A stretch of 64,000 bases of DNA, taken from the NCBI RefSeq assembly GCF_036689865.1, contig NZ_JBAHUQ010000006.1, positions 62,001 through 126,000 on the forward strand. Reading direction: 5' to 3'. Positions 26,074-33,806 of the stretch are shown in pieces. Both the position numbers and the translations under genes were made by a program. A model generated the notes under the pieces. That model ran no database searches and was not told the origin of the DNA. It saw nothing but the letters and a program-made list of their open reading frames with translations. Every line of letters starts with the position of its first letter. Position 1 is the first letter of the stretch. This DNA comes from Magnetococcus sp. PR-3 (GTDB lineage Bacteria; Pseudomonadota; Magnetococcia; Magnetococcales; Magnetococcaceae).

Positions 26074-26570
26074 TTAACCTCTTCTATCTTTTGCGGTGGG
26101 CAGGGGTTCCAGATCACCTTAAAGACATCTGCCCCTTCATCACCCATGAGGGTGGGAATAATCTCACAACTTCGACAGCTGTTGCAGGTGGGGGGATCGT
26201 CGCAGGTCTTACACGCCTGCACTTGGTCCATGGCCTTGGCCAAATCCGCCTCAACCCGCGCAAACAGGGCTGCCTTTTGTCGAACATCCGCCAACATGGG
26301 CGCAATAAGGTCGGCTACTTCACGGCTGGCCTGATCCCCGGTATCACTCAAATGACGCACCGTCGCCAACTGTTGAATGACCTTAATCGGTACACCGGCC
26401 TGAGCCAGATCCAGCGCTGACTGGAACCGCTGTATATCCTCTGTGGTATAAAAACGGGTACCCCCATCACTACGCTGCGGGGTGACCACGCCCTGATTTT
26501 CATAATATCGCAGGGCGCTGGTGGCCACCCCCAACGCTCGGGAAACATCCCCGATTTTTAATCGTTCCAT
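26070..26570 (-). CDS. MerR-family regulator with Cys-rich C-terminus
   Basis: The 166-residue protein has the MerR winged helix (1-70: LKIGDVSRALGVATSALRYYENQGVV...GTRFYTTEDIQRF), a dimerisation helix (80-117) and a tail with cysteines at 120, 123, 129, 132, 135 and 157 (CKTCDDPPTCNSCRSC). MerR proteins twist promoters with long spacers upon ligand binding. The Cys cluster suggests a metal ion or Fe-S centre; it does not match the short loops of CueR, ZntR or SoxR exactly. It is encoded just after an HMA-like gene with a TAATG overlap, so it probably regulates its own operon. Confidence 0.87.
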   Translation of the reverse strand: MERLKIGDVSRALGVATSALRYYENQGVVTPQRSDGGTRFYTTEDIQRFQSALDLAQAGVPIKVIQQLATVRHLSDTGDQASREVADLIAPMLADVRQKAALFARVEADLAKAMDQVQACKTCDDPPTCNSCRSCEIIPTLMGDEGADVFKVIWNPCPPQKIEEVN

Positions 26571-26797
26571 TACAGATCCACAAGTTGGGCGGGATAACCC
26601 ATATCCCGTACCTGGGTTAACACAGTACTGGCATCGGTACTATCATGATCATAGGCCACCCGCAAGAGATGAGGACGTGTCTCTGCAAAGGTTGCTTCTA
26701 AAACACCCTTAAAATTGCCAATGGTATTCAGGCAGACAGACTGGGCTGAAGCATCCAGTGAAGGATCGATGTGAATGATGGTTTTAATGCTTTCCAT
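26570..26797 (-). CDS. HMA-like small protein lacking the metal-binding CxxC
   Basis: From the ATG at 26797, which has GGAGAG upstream, the product is 75 residues with the ferredoxin-like pattern of heavy-metal-associated domains: SIKTIIHID at the N-terminus, a helix, NFKGVLEATFAE, LLRVAYDHDSTDASTVLTQVRDMGYPAQLV. The last part follows the HMA consensus, but the loop that should hold MxCxxC reads PSLDASAQ. Copper or mercury delivery by the normal ligands is therefore unlikely; one Cys remains (CLNTIG). It is co-transcribed with the MerR regulator. Confidence 0.75.
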   Translation of the reverse strand: MESIKTIIHIDPSLDASAQSVCLNTIGNFKGVLEATFAETRPHLLRVAYDHDSTDASTVLTQVRDMGYPAQLVDL

Positions 26798-26852
26798 GGT
26801 AGCTCTCCACGCAAACAGTAGGATTGACACGCTTTTAAATTTAAAGTGAAGT

Positions 26853-26873
26853 TTAGATAATGGCAACATCTAA
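26853..26873. promoter_or_regulatory. Candidate MerR operator upstream of the HMA-merR operon
   Basis: TTAGAT and ATCTAA, a perfect 6-bp inverted repeat with a 9-base spacer, lie 55-76 bases upstream of the HMA-like ATG in very AT-rich DNA. Position and symmetry fit a MerR-type operator; no promoter boxes with a 19-20 base spacer could be fixed with certainty. Confidence 0.4.
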
Positions 26874-26966
26874 TTTAAGATATATATATGTAAAGGCTAA
26901 TATCTAAAGCAGCGGGGTCTAATTTTTGAGCTCAAAAGGTGGGGGCGGGACGGGGTTATATAAGAG

Positions 26967-27965
26967 TTAAGTATCAGATTTTTTGAAGAAGTCATTGGGG
27001 TGAGAAGTCTGCTCAGTCTGTTCATCGTCAGAGGCTTGATCTGGGGTATCCCAGTTGGTGGATGTCTCATCCTGGGGGGGCCAATCCTGGGGTAAAAACT
27101 CCCGTAACCGTTCTTCGGGGGAGGGTAGGGCTTCTTCTGGCTGTGTGGTTTTGGGCTGTGCGGGGGATGCGCTGGATTTATCGGTATACACGGCATCCAG
27201 CTCCTCATCATACGCTTGCTGGCTGGCATCTAATTCAGCTTCCAGATCCGACACCCGGCGTTGGACCCAGACCGGTTCTTCCTGTTCCTGTTCATTTTCT
27301 GACGGGGCGGAGGGCTCTGTATCCTCGGTTTCAGGGGGCTCGGGTGGGGCTGTTTCCCTGGGAAGGGTGTCGTCCCATTCCTGCTCAAACTGTTCTTCTA
27401 GGGTTTGTTGATATTCGTGGTATGCGTGATCGGCCTGTTCGAGCTCTTCCATATAGGCGTGCCAATGATCACCTTCAATACGTTCATCGGTATTCAGAGC
27501 GACCATTTCACTGGTGAGAATACCGGCAAATCCCGTTTGACGGTTATCATCGACCTGCTTACGGGTCGGTTCTACAAAGGCAATCTCCCCCCGTAAAGAG
27601 ATCACCAAGTAGTTCCATGCCCAGTTCCAACCCATATGTATAAAGGAGAGCTTACCCCGTTCGATACCAGAAGGTGGGGTGCCACGAATAAGCCGATAGA
27701 TCAACCAGGCGTTGAGCAAGGCGATAAAAAACACCATGCCACCTCCAATTAATGCAAGGTGTGGGTTAGCAACCAGATGTTCCAGTAGCACCCAGAGTAC
27801 CAGCCCCAAGCCCACCAAAAGGATCACCAAAGCGACCAGCAGGCCAGATGTACGGCGCATGCGGTGGCGGCGTTGTTCAGCGTTCTCCTGGAGATGGGAG
27901 AATGGGATCACCGGCTCTTGGGGTCTCTTTCGACGGTGAAGATAGTGGAGTAGGCGATTGAACAT
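26967..27965 (-). CDS. Membrane protein with two helices and acidic low-complexity tail
   Basis: From the ATG at 27965 the protein has 332 residues. A basic N-terminus (LLHYLHRRKRPQEP) is followed by two membrane segments (about 41-65 and 70-90). A cytoplasmic part contains GKLSFIHMGWNWAWNYLVISLRGEIAFVEPTRKQVDDNRQTGFAGIL, and the last 130 residues are Glu/Gln/Pro/Ser-rich. No family is recognised. In-frame starts further upstream (up to 28049) exist but add Pro/Gly-rich sequence. It is divergent from the next membrane protein, 133 bases away. Confidence 0.65.
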   Translation of the reverse strand: MFNRLLHYLHRRKRPQEPVIPFSHLQENAEQRRHRMRRTSGLLVALVILLVGLGLVLWVLLEHLVANPHLALIGGGMVFFIALLNAWLIYRLIRGTPPSGIERGKLSFIHMGWNWAWNYLVISLRGEIAFVEPTRKQVDDNRQTGFAGILTSEMVALNTDERIEGDHWHAYMEELEQADHAYHEYQQTLEEQFEQEWDDTLPRETAPPEPPETEDTEPSAPSENEQEQEEPVWVQRRVSDLEAELDASQQAYDEELDAVYTDKSSASPAQPKTTQPEEALPSPEERLREFLPQDWPPQDETSTNWDTPDQASDDEQTEQTSHPNDFFKKSDT

Positions 27966-28098
27966 GGGTTGAGGTCCTGGGAAGTTTGGCCCGGTGCTTG
28001 CGCTCATTGTAGTGGGTTCTCCCTGGGCAGGCCAAGGTATCATCGACACGCCAAGGTAATTAATCCCTGTCTAGACTAGGTATGAAGGGTCTGAAAAA

Positions 28099-28746
28099 AT
28101 GCAGTATTTTATCATTTTTGTGCTGTTGCTTTTGGGCGCGATTATTCTGTTTTTGTGGCTGTCAGCACGGCAACAAACAGCGGATGTTGTCCAGCAGGGT
28201 GGGTTTTTTTTACCCAGTGAGGTAACAGAAGGGGCCGATGAGCTCTCTGAGTTATTAGGTGATGCTTTTCAACTGCTGATCCGCCCAGATCCTGCCATTC
28301 TGTTTGGTTTAACCTCTGGTGTATCACCAGACTATCTAATTATGGATCGTCAACATGGCCGGCCTTTGGGGTTGATTGTGTTGAACAAGGATAGTGCGCG
28401 GGTCAAACAGTTACTGCAGACAGGGTTGCCAGTTAAGGTCTGGAATGATCGGGTGGATAGTGAAGCGGTACGCGAGGCCGCATTGGCGTGGCAAAAGGGG
28501 ATGAACCAGGCCCATGTGGAACCTGTTATGCCCGAATCCCCACTGCCCCGCACCCCCTTGCCAGAACCTCAAGAAGAACTGCCGCCGCTGCCACCACAAC
28601 CTAAACCAGCGTCACGTACTTGTGATAAGTGTGGCAGTACCATGCAGCGCAAAAAGGTGGTGAAAGGGCAACATGCCGGCAAACGCTTTTGGGTATGTGG
28701 TAACTACCCTGAGTGTCGGACACTCATTCCCATCCAATCATCTTGA
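28099..28746 (+). CDS. Membrane-anchored protein with topoisomerase-type zinc ribbon
   Basis: The 215-residue protein has an N-terminal membrane anchor (4-21) and a small domain at about 45-135 (LLGDAFQLLIRPDPAILFGL...DYLIMDRQHGRPLGLIVLNKDSARVKQLLQTG) reminiscent of DUF2726/nuclease-like folds. A Pro-rich linker leads to a four-Cys zinc ribbon (C175, C178, C200, C206) of the kind at the end of DNA topoisomerase I. This combination suggests a nucleic-acid-binding or nuclease-like protein held at the membrane. Catalytic residues cannot be named. It ends 35 bases before the CHAT-protein start. Confidence 0.7.
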   Translation: MQYFIIFVLLLLGAIILFLWLSARQQTADVVQQGGFFLPSEVTEGADELSELLGDAFQLLIRPDPAILFGLTSGVSPDYLIMDRQHGRPLGLIVLNKDSARVKQLLQTGLPVKVWNDRVDSEAVREAALAWQKGMNQAHVEPVMPESPLPRTPLPEPQEELPPLPPQPKPASRTCDKCGSTMQRKKVVKGQHAGKRFWVCGNYPECRTLIPIQSS

Positions 28747-28781
28747 TGAGATACCACATTAGATTCCTGTCAGGAGGGATC

Positions 28782-31298
28782 ATGGGTCGTTTACGCCTGT
28801 TTATTCTTCTCACATTATTAGCTGTTATAACGGGTTGTGCTGTAGATCCCGCTTGGGAGATGCGTCAATACCGGCTTAAGCGCCACTATGATCAAGCCAT
28901 TACGTGGTATGAGAACAACTATACGGCTAAAGATGATGCAGAGGTGGGGGATGAAGCGTTACAGGATCTTTGCAAAGCCTACTTTGAAGTTCGTAACTAT
29001 CAAAAGTTTATGAGCTGTGCCGAGCGCTTTTTTAACATGGTACGTATGGGGGCAGCGGACACGGACTATTTTAATGAAGCACCTGCGACCATCACAGCGG
29101 AGGAGAAGAGAGCCTCGGTTATGGCGTGGCGTTCTTTAATGCGCATCGACATGGGGCGGTATGCCGATGCGATGGATGATGCCAAACAGGCTTTAGAGTT
29201 GCTGGAGAAGGTACGTTATAAAAACCGCCATGAAAAAGATAAGAACTCTGAATGGGCATATATAGAAGCCAATGTTCTTCAAGCCGCTGGTCTGTCACAT
29301 GCTTTTTCTGAACTGGAATCTGAAGCGCGGCTGTACATTAAACGGCTGAGTGCTTTACGTACCCCAACAGGGGGCAGTGCTCTACACCGTAAACAGACCA
29401 TGGCCCGTTTACGTATTTTAATGGCACTTAAGGATTACCAAGGGGCACGTAGCTTGGTCGAGAGCTATGATCGTACCCACCCACTGGGGTTTTTGCTCAT
29501 AGCAGCCAGCTTTATCAATCCGGTTCAGGGGGTGATGCAGGCGGCCAATTTGGTGAATCAGGAAGATAATCTGCGTAATCAGCCAGCCCGCTACCTACCA
29601 GAGCGGTTTATTCTAGCTAAAGTTCTGTTTGAAACAGGTGCCACGGAGCGGGCTGTTACCCACTATACACAACTGCTGGATAATCCCTACCGGGGGAGTT
29701 TTCCTGGGCTTATGGTGGCGGCACTGCATGATCGTGGCCGTATTGCCATGGCACAAGGTAAGTTGGATGACGCGCTGGAGGATCTCAGGCAGGCTGCAGG
29801 GTGGATCGAAGCCCGGCGTGCTTCCATTCGTGATGCCACTGCCCACACAGGTTATGCCCATGATTATGACGGGGTTTACCATGATCTGATTAATCTTTTA
29901 CTCAAAAAACGACGTACCGCCGAGGCCTTTGAAATCGCCGAGCGGGCTCGTATGCGTACCTTGGTATCTGATCTGGCTTATAACCGTCATTTCATCAAAG
30001 GTGCCGGTAAGGGGGCCGAACTGATTCATGCGCTGGAGACAGCCGAAGAGCAGCTGACGGTGCGTCGTTTTGATACAGACCCCAACGCCTTTAAGGATAT
30101 TGAAGCGGAACCTGGTCGTTTACGCCAGCAGATAGCGCAAGAGTATCCCCATTTAGCCCCCATGGTTGGTGCGGTTGGGGAAGATGCATTGCGTCGTTTG
30201 CAAAAGCGCATAGGTCCAGGTGGCCGAGCGGTCACCTACTATCATTTCCAGGAGACACTGTTGGCGTTTGTGGTCAAGCATAAGGGGGATCCCCGTGTCT
30301 ATACCCTCAATGGGGAGCGGTTGGGTGAGGCCGTCAAAGATTGGCGACGTCTGATCCAACGGCCCAGTGATGAAGAGGGCTGGAAAATTGGTGCACGATC
30401 CCTGTATGACCGTCTGTGGAAACCCCTAAAAATTGACCGCCATATCCAGCGGGTGACCCTGGTGGCCGACGGCCCACTTAGGCTCCTGCCCTGGGCTGCT
30501 CTGTTGGATGAAGCCGACCGTCCGCTCATGAAGCATCACACCTTGCATCTGTTGCCCTCTGCCACGGCTTTGGCTTGGCAAAGGCAGCCGGGCAAGATCT
30601 GGAAGCGCTATCTATTAGCCGTTGAGGGTAGCGGTGTGCTCTCCCGCAAGGGTCGCCAGAGCGAATCCGAGCGGCGCATTATGGCGCTGGCTTTTGAGAG
30701 TAAGCAGGCTGCTTTGAGTCAACAGGGTAATGACCGCCGCCCCACAGAAGTTCGTGTACTCACGGGTACCCGTGCCAGTGAAGCGGCGTTAAAACGCCAT
30801 GGCCCCAGTAGCGAGCGTCTGCACCTGGATGCCATTTGGCGGTTAGAAGAAGAGCGACCCTGGAAGAGTTCTGTCACATTAAATGCCGGTTTGGGAGAGG
30901 ATGGCGAGCTCTATTTGGAAGAGTTGCTCAGCCAAAGTTGGCCGGTACGGTTGGTTCTACTCCCCGGTATTATTGCAGAAGGGGACGGGGTCAGCCGGGG
31001 TCGTGGTGTCTTAGCGATGCAGAGCGGTTGGTTGTATGCTGGTGCAGACCATCTATTACATGGCATGTGGCGGTTAGATGGGGTGGATGTGGACCGGTTT
31101 ATGAGCCGTTACCATCGGGTGGTGCGTAAGCAGAACCCACCACGTGCGTTACAGATGGTACAACGCGCCCTGCAACGGGATGGATTGACCCACCCTCACT
31201 ACTGGGCTACGTTCCAGGTGGTGGGGCATCCACCACCTGTAAGGGTACGTACTTTGGGTATCCATAGTCGTCCGGCCACAAAAAAAGATCGACCTTAA
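28782..31298 (+). CDS. TPR-CHAT lipoprotein with replaced catalytic residues
   Basis: The start at 28782 has an AGGAGG ribosome-binding site. The 838-residue product has a lipoprotein signal (ILLTLLAVITGC), helical repeats of TPR type to about residue 450, and a C-terminal CHAT domain: VADGPLRLLPWAALLDEADRPL (about 565-586) and SGWLYAGADHLLHGMWRLDGVDVDRFM near the end. CHAT domains are caspase-like proteases with a His/Cys dyad. Here the His motif (normally HxATHG) reads HLDAIW (681-686) with Ile at the catalytic position, and the Cys motif (normally LSAC) reads LLPG (726-729). It is probably a non-proteolytic scaffold. An envelope transglycosylase-like lipoprotein follows. Confidence 0.85.
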   Translation: MGRLRLFILLTLLAVITGCAVDPAWEMRQYRLKRHYDQAITWYENNYTAKDDAEVGDEALQDLCKAYFEVRNYQKFMSCAERFFNMVRMGAADTDYFNEAPATITAEEKRASVMAWRSLMRIDMGRYADAMDDAKQALELLEKVRYKNRHEKDKNSEWAYIEANVLQAAGLSHAFSELESEARLYIKRLSALRTPTGGSALHRKQTMARLRILMALKDYQGARSLVESYDRTHPLGFLLIAASFINPVQGVMQAANLVNQEDNLRNQPARYLPERFILAKVLFETGATERAVTHYTQLLDNPYRGSFPGLMVAALHDRGRIAMAQGKLDDALEDLRQAAGWIEARRASIRDATAHTGYAHDYDGVYHDLINLLLKKRRTAEAFEIAERARMRTLVSDLAYNRHFIKGAGKGAELIHALETAEEQLTVRRFDTDPNAFKDIEAEPGRLRQQIAQEYPHLAPMVGAVGEDALRRLQKRIGPGGRAVTYYHFQETLLAFVVKHKGDPRVYTLNGERLGEAVKDWRRLIQRPSDEEGWKIGARSLYDRLWKPLKIDRHIQRVTLVADGPLRLLPWAALLDEADRPLMKHHTLHLLPSATALAWQRQPGKIWKRYLLAVEGSGVLSRKGRQSESERRIMALAFESKQAALSQQGNDRRPTEVRVLTGTRASEAALKRHGPSSERLHLDAIWRLEEERPWKSSVTLNAGLGEDGELYLEELLSQSWPVRLVLLPGIIAEGDGVSRGRGVLAMQSGWLYAGADHLLHGMWRLDGVDVDRFMSRYHRVVRKQNPPRALQMVQRALQRDGLTHPHYWATFQVVGHPPPVRVRTLGIHSRPATKKDRP

Positions 31299-31319
31299 GG
31301 TCTGAAAGTTAAAGGGCTT

Positions 31320-31916
31320 ATGTCTACCCACACCCCTGTGTTTTCGCGTTTTTCCCGTTGGTCCATGGTGCTAATGGTCTTGGTCTTGGCTGGGTGTGGC
31401 GCTCTTCCCCCTGCTAATCTTGATCGTGCATGTGGGGTGTTTGAACATCAGCGTAGTTGGACGCGGGCGATGGAGCATGCTGAGAAAAAGTGGGGACTGC
31501 CCGTTCATGTGCAGATGGCCATTATCCACCAGGAGTCTAAGTTTCGTGCCGATGCACGGCCGCCTAGGCGACATCTGTTATGGGTTATACCCTGGGGGCG
31601 CGCTTCTTCTGCATTGGGTTATGCTCAAGCGCTCGATAGTACGTGGGATTGGTATAAACAGAAAACCGGTAACCGCGGAGCAGACCGTACCGATTTTGCC
31701 GATTCTGTTGATTTTGTGGGTTGGTATGCCCGCCAGAGCCATAAACGGCTTAATCTCTCCATGTGGGATGCCCGTAATCAATACCTTGCCTACCATGAAG
31801 GTCATGGCGGCTATGAACGGGGCACCTATAAACGCAAACCTTGGCTGATTAAAGTCGCCGCTAAAGTTGCCAAGCGTGCCCAGTTTTACCGCCAACAACT
31901 TTCCTCGTGCCGTTGA
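31320..31916 (+). CDS. Lytic-transglycosylase-like lipoprotein (SLT fold)
   Basis: The 198-residue protein has a lipoprotein signal ending LVLAGC (Cys 26) and a lysozyme-like domain: AIIHQESKFRADARPP with the predicted catalytic Glu 72, then SSALGYAQALDSTWDWYKQKTGNRGADRTDF, DFVGWYARQSHKRL and NQYLAYHEGHGGYERGTY. This resembles the SLT-type lipoproteins that cut peptidoglycan glycan strands. It lies 21 bases after the CHAT gene and has an AAAGGG ribosome-binding site, so the two form an operon with both products predicted on the outer membrane. Confidence 0.85.
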   Translation: MSTHTPVFSRFSRWSMVLMVLVLAGCGALPPANLDRACGVFEHQRSWTRAMEHAEKKWGLPVHVQMAIIHQESKFRADARPPRRHLLWVIPWGRASSALGYAQALDSTWDWYKQKTGNRGADRTDFADSVDFVGWYARQSHKRLNLSMWDARNQYLAYHEGHGGYERGTYKRKPWLIKVAAKVAKRAQFYRQQLSSCR

Positions 31917-32476
31917 TCACACGTTGTTCATACCCTATTCCACAGCAACAATGTGGCAGCAAAGGTAACTATTTTACAAAGTTGGCTGGTAGCGGCGTGC
32001 CATTTCTGCCATTATAAAGATTCTGGGATGGGGTATCTGAAGATTCTATGGGCAACATGCCTTTGGTAGGGGTACCAAAGCGACAGGAATCTGTTGTGAT
32101 ACGATCCGCCTGCCGGAATTTTGGTGGGTAATGCAGAAGCATAAAAGTGTTCGGAATGCTTTCCTCTGTCATTTTTTTCAATTACTCTGTTTATAAGTGA
32201 AAAAAATGGGGTAGGTGGTGATGTGGGGTGTGACGGTACGTTCTCGCCCTCTTTCGGACAAAAAAAAACCGGCAGACCCCTTGAGTAAGGACATACCGGA
32301 TTTTAGAACAGGTATTGCTTTTAGCTGACCACCAAACAGGCCGTGGGGTTGTTTTCCAGCGACAGAAAACAGACCCTAGATGTTTGTACCAGCATAATTG
32401 TAAAGCTTTGTTCCATCTTACGGTTTAATCGTCCATCTGAAAAATTTTAAAAAAGAATCAGGGGTATTCCAGCCAT
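31917..32476. other. 560-base intergenic region with several hairpins
   Basis: No supported gene. It contains a perfect hairpin at 32061-32080 (CTTTGGTA, GGGG loop, TACCAAAG), a small one at 32083-32094 (ACAG and CTGT), and a terminator-like structure at 32265-32304. Together these could be part of an untranslated or small RNA. A 70-codon minus frame at 31969-32181 starts with TTG and has no recognisable content. Confidence 0.4.
32265..32304 (+). terminator. Terminator-like structure before the LysR pair
   Basis: AAAACCGG and CCGGATTTT pair around an inner CCTT-gagt-AAGG stem, with A's before and T's after. The stem is interrupted and the structure is 350 bases beyond the nearest upstream gene, so it could instead end an unannotated RNA. 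Confidence 0.35.
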
Positions 32477-33415
32477 GTGGGGTATTCGGTGAAAGAAGGA
32501 CTGAACAAATTCGACCTTAATCTGTTGGTAGCCTTTGATGCGCTAATGACGGAGCGTGGGGTGACCCGTGCTGGACGTCGTTTGGGCATTACCCAGGCTG
32601 CTATGAGTAATACACTGCGACGTCTGCGCAATGCCTTTGATGATCCTCTATTCATCAAGACCGGTGCCCGGATGGAGCCCACACCCCGAGCCATGGAGCT
32701 CTCCAGCATGATTGAATCGGCTTTAAAGCTGGTTCATGTTGCGTTGGATAATGACAGTTTTGATCCCTCTTCATCCCACTATGTTTTCCGGGTGGGTATG
32801 GTGGACTACACCGTTCCGTTGGTGTTTCCGACCATGCTCGATTATCTGGAGAAGCATGCCCCCAACTGTGTCCTGGAAGTGATTAATACCGGGGATTTTC
32901 AAGGGGAGATGTTGGAGTCCGGTGAGGTGGATCTGGTTTTGAGCCGTTTGGATCAAGCACCGGGTGGCTTGAAGTCACGGGTGGTTGGCGAAATTCCTTT
33001 TGTCTGTCTCTACCGTCCTGGACATCCCACGATCAAAGAGCCTCTGACCCTGGAAAATTATCTCCAGGCACGGCATGTCCACTACTATCCGCCCAAAGTT
33101 AAAGAAGCGTTGGTTGATCTGGGTCTTAAGGCCATTGGTCAAGAGCGTAACGTCGCTGTGCGTTTAGATAGCTTTGGTATGGTACCAACCCTGGTTGCTG
33201 AGACCGATCTGGTTGCCGCTGTTACACGTAGCGCCGCCAATGTGATCGCACCAGCTATGGGGTTAAAAACCCAACCGCTACCCTTTGAAGCACCACCACT
33301 TGAGTTGGTTATGGTGTGGCATGATCGGGCTGAGGATAGTGCACCACACCAGTGGTTCCGGGAGCAGGTACTACATATGTTGACGGAATTGGATAGTACT
33401 GGGGGATGTAAATAA
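32477..33415 (+). CDS. LysR-family transcription regulator (first of a tandem pair)
   Basis: A regulator of about 312 residues with a winged helix at the N-terminus (LNKFDLNLLVAFDALMTERGVTRAGRRLGITQAAMSNTLRRLR) and a type-2 periplasmic-binding-like effector domain (about 95-305). The FDLNLLVAFDALM start and the helix resemble the NodD/SyrM/LeuO-like branch. The reading frame has GTG starts at 32477 and 32489 and no in-frame ATG; the start is uncertain. It is closely related in the DNA-binding part to the regulator at 33807. No operon partner is visible, so the target is unknown. Confidence 0.88.
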   Translation: MGYSVKEGLNKFDLNLLVAFDALMTERGVTRAGRRLGITQAAMSNTLRRLRNAFDDPLFIKTGARMEPTPRAMELSSMIESALKLVHVALDNDSFDPSSSHYVFRVGMVDYTVPLVFPTMLDYLEKHAPNCVLEVINTGDFQGEMLESGEVDLVLSRLDQAPGGLKSRVVGEIPFVCLYRPGHPTIKEPLTLENYLQARHVHYYPPKVKEALVDLGLKAIGQERNVAVRLDSFGMVPTLVAETDLVAAVTRSAANVIAPAMGLKTQPLPFEAPPLELVMVWHDRAEDSAPHQWFREQVLHMLTELDSTGGCK

Positions 33416-33806
33416 AAACGGACCGGCAGAGCATGGCACAGAGGGGGGGGGAGGCCGCTCCACCGATCCGTCGCGCTACGGCTACTGCGAGCAACCGTAA
33501 CAACTTAGAACCGCCCACCGGTAAGCCGAAGCGGACCGTATGAGCGGGAATCAATTAACAAACGCTGATATTTATATCCGTGGATGCTAGATAACGCAAC
33601 ATAAAAATGGCTGTGTTGTCAGATTATCTATAGGTCATGTGTGTCAGTTTTTGTTTATGTCATTCTTTATAAAGAGAGAATCTCTTAATTCTAGAGTGAC
33701 ATAAAGAAGTATGAGAATAGCGTTTGTGTCGGGGCTTAATGGATGATTGAAATCGGCGAATGGTCGGTAATCAACCATCCATCAGGACTTTTTTTCTAAA
33801 GATCAC
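33416..33806. other. Intergenic region between the paired LysR genes
   Basis: A G-run and GC-rich stretch follow the first LysR gene (33440-33545), then DNA becomes AT-rich and carries the nested inverted repeats at 33655-33704. No gene is supported. Confidence 0.4.
33655..33704. promoter_or_regulatory. Nested inverted repeats upstream of second LysR gene
   Basis: TTATGTCA (33655-33662) and TGACATAA (33697-33704) form an outer 8-bp inverted repeat. Within it AAGAGA-GAA-TCTCTT (33672-33686) is a second, compact palindrome. The set lies 100-150 bases upstream of the regulator start, a common place for LysR autoregulatory operators, but the spacing is wider than a single T-N11-A site. Confidence 0.4.

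Noticed and set aside
31969-32181. 70-codon minus frame
   Set aside because: Starts with TTG, no domain, and overlaps an intergenic hairpin cluster.
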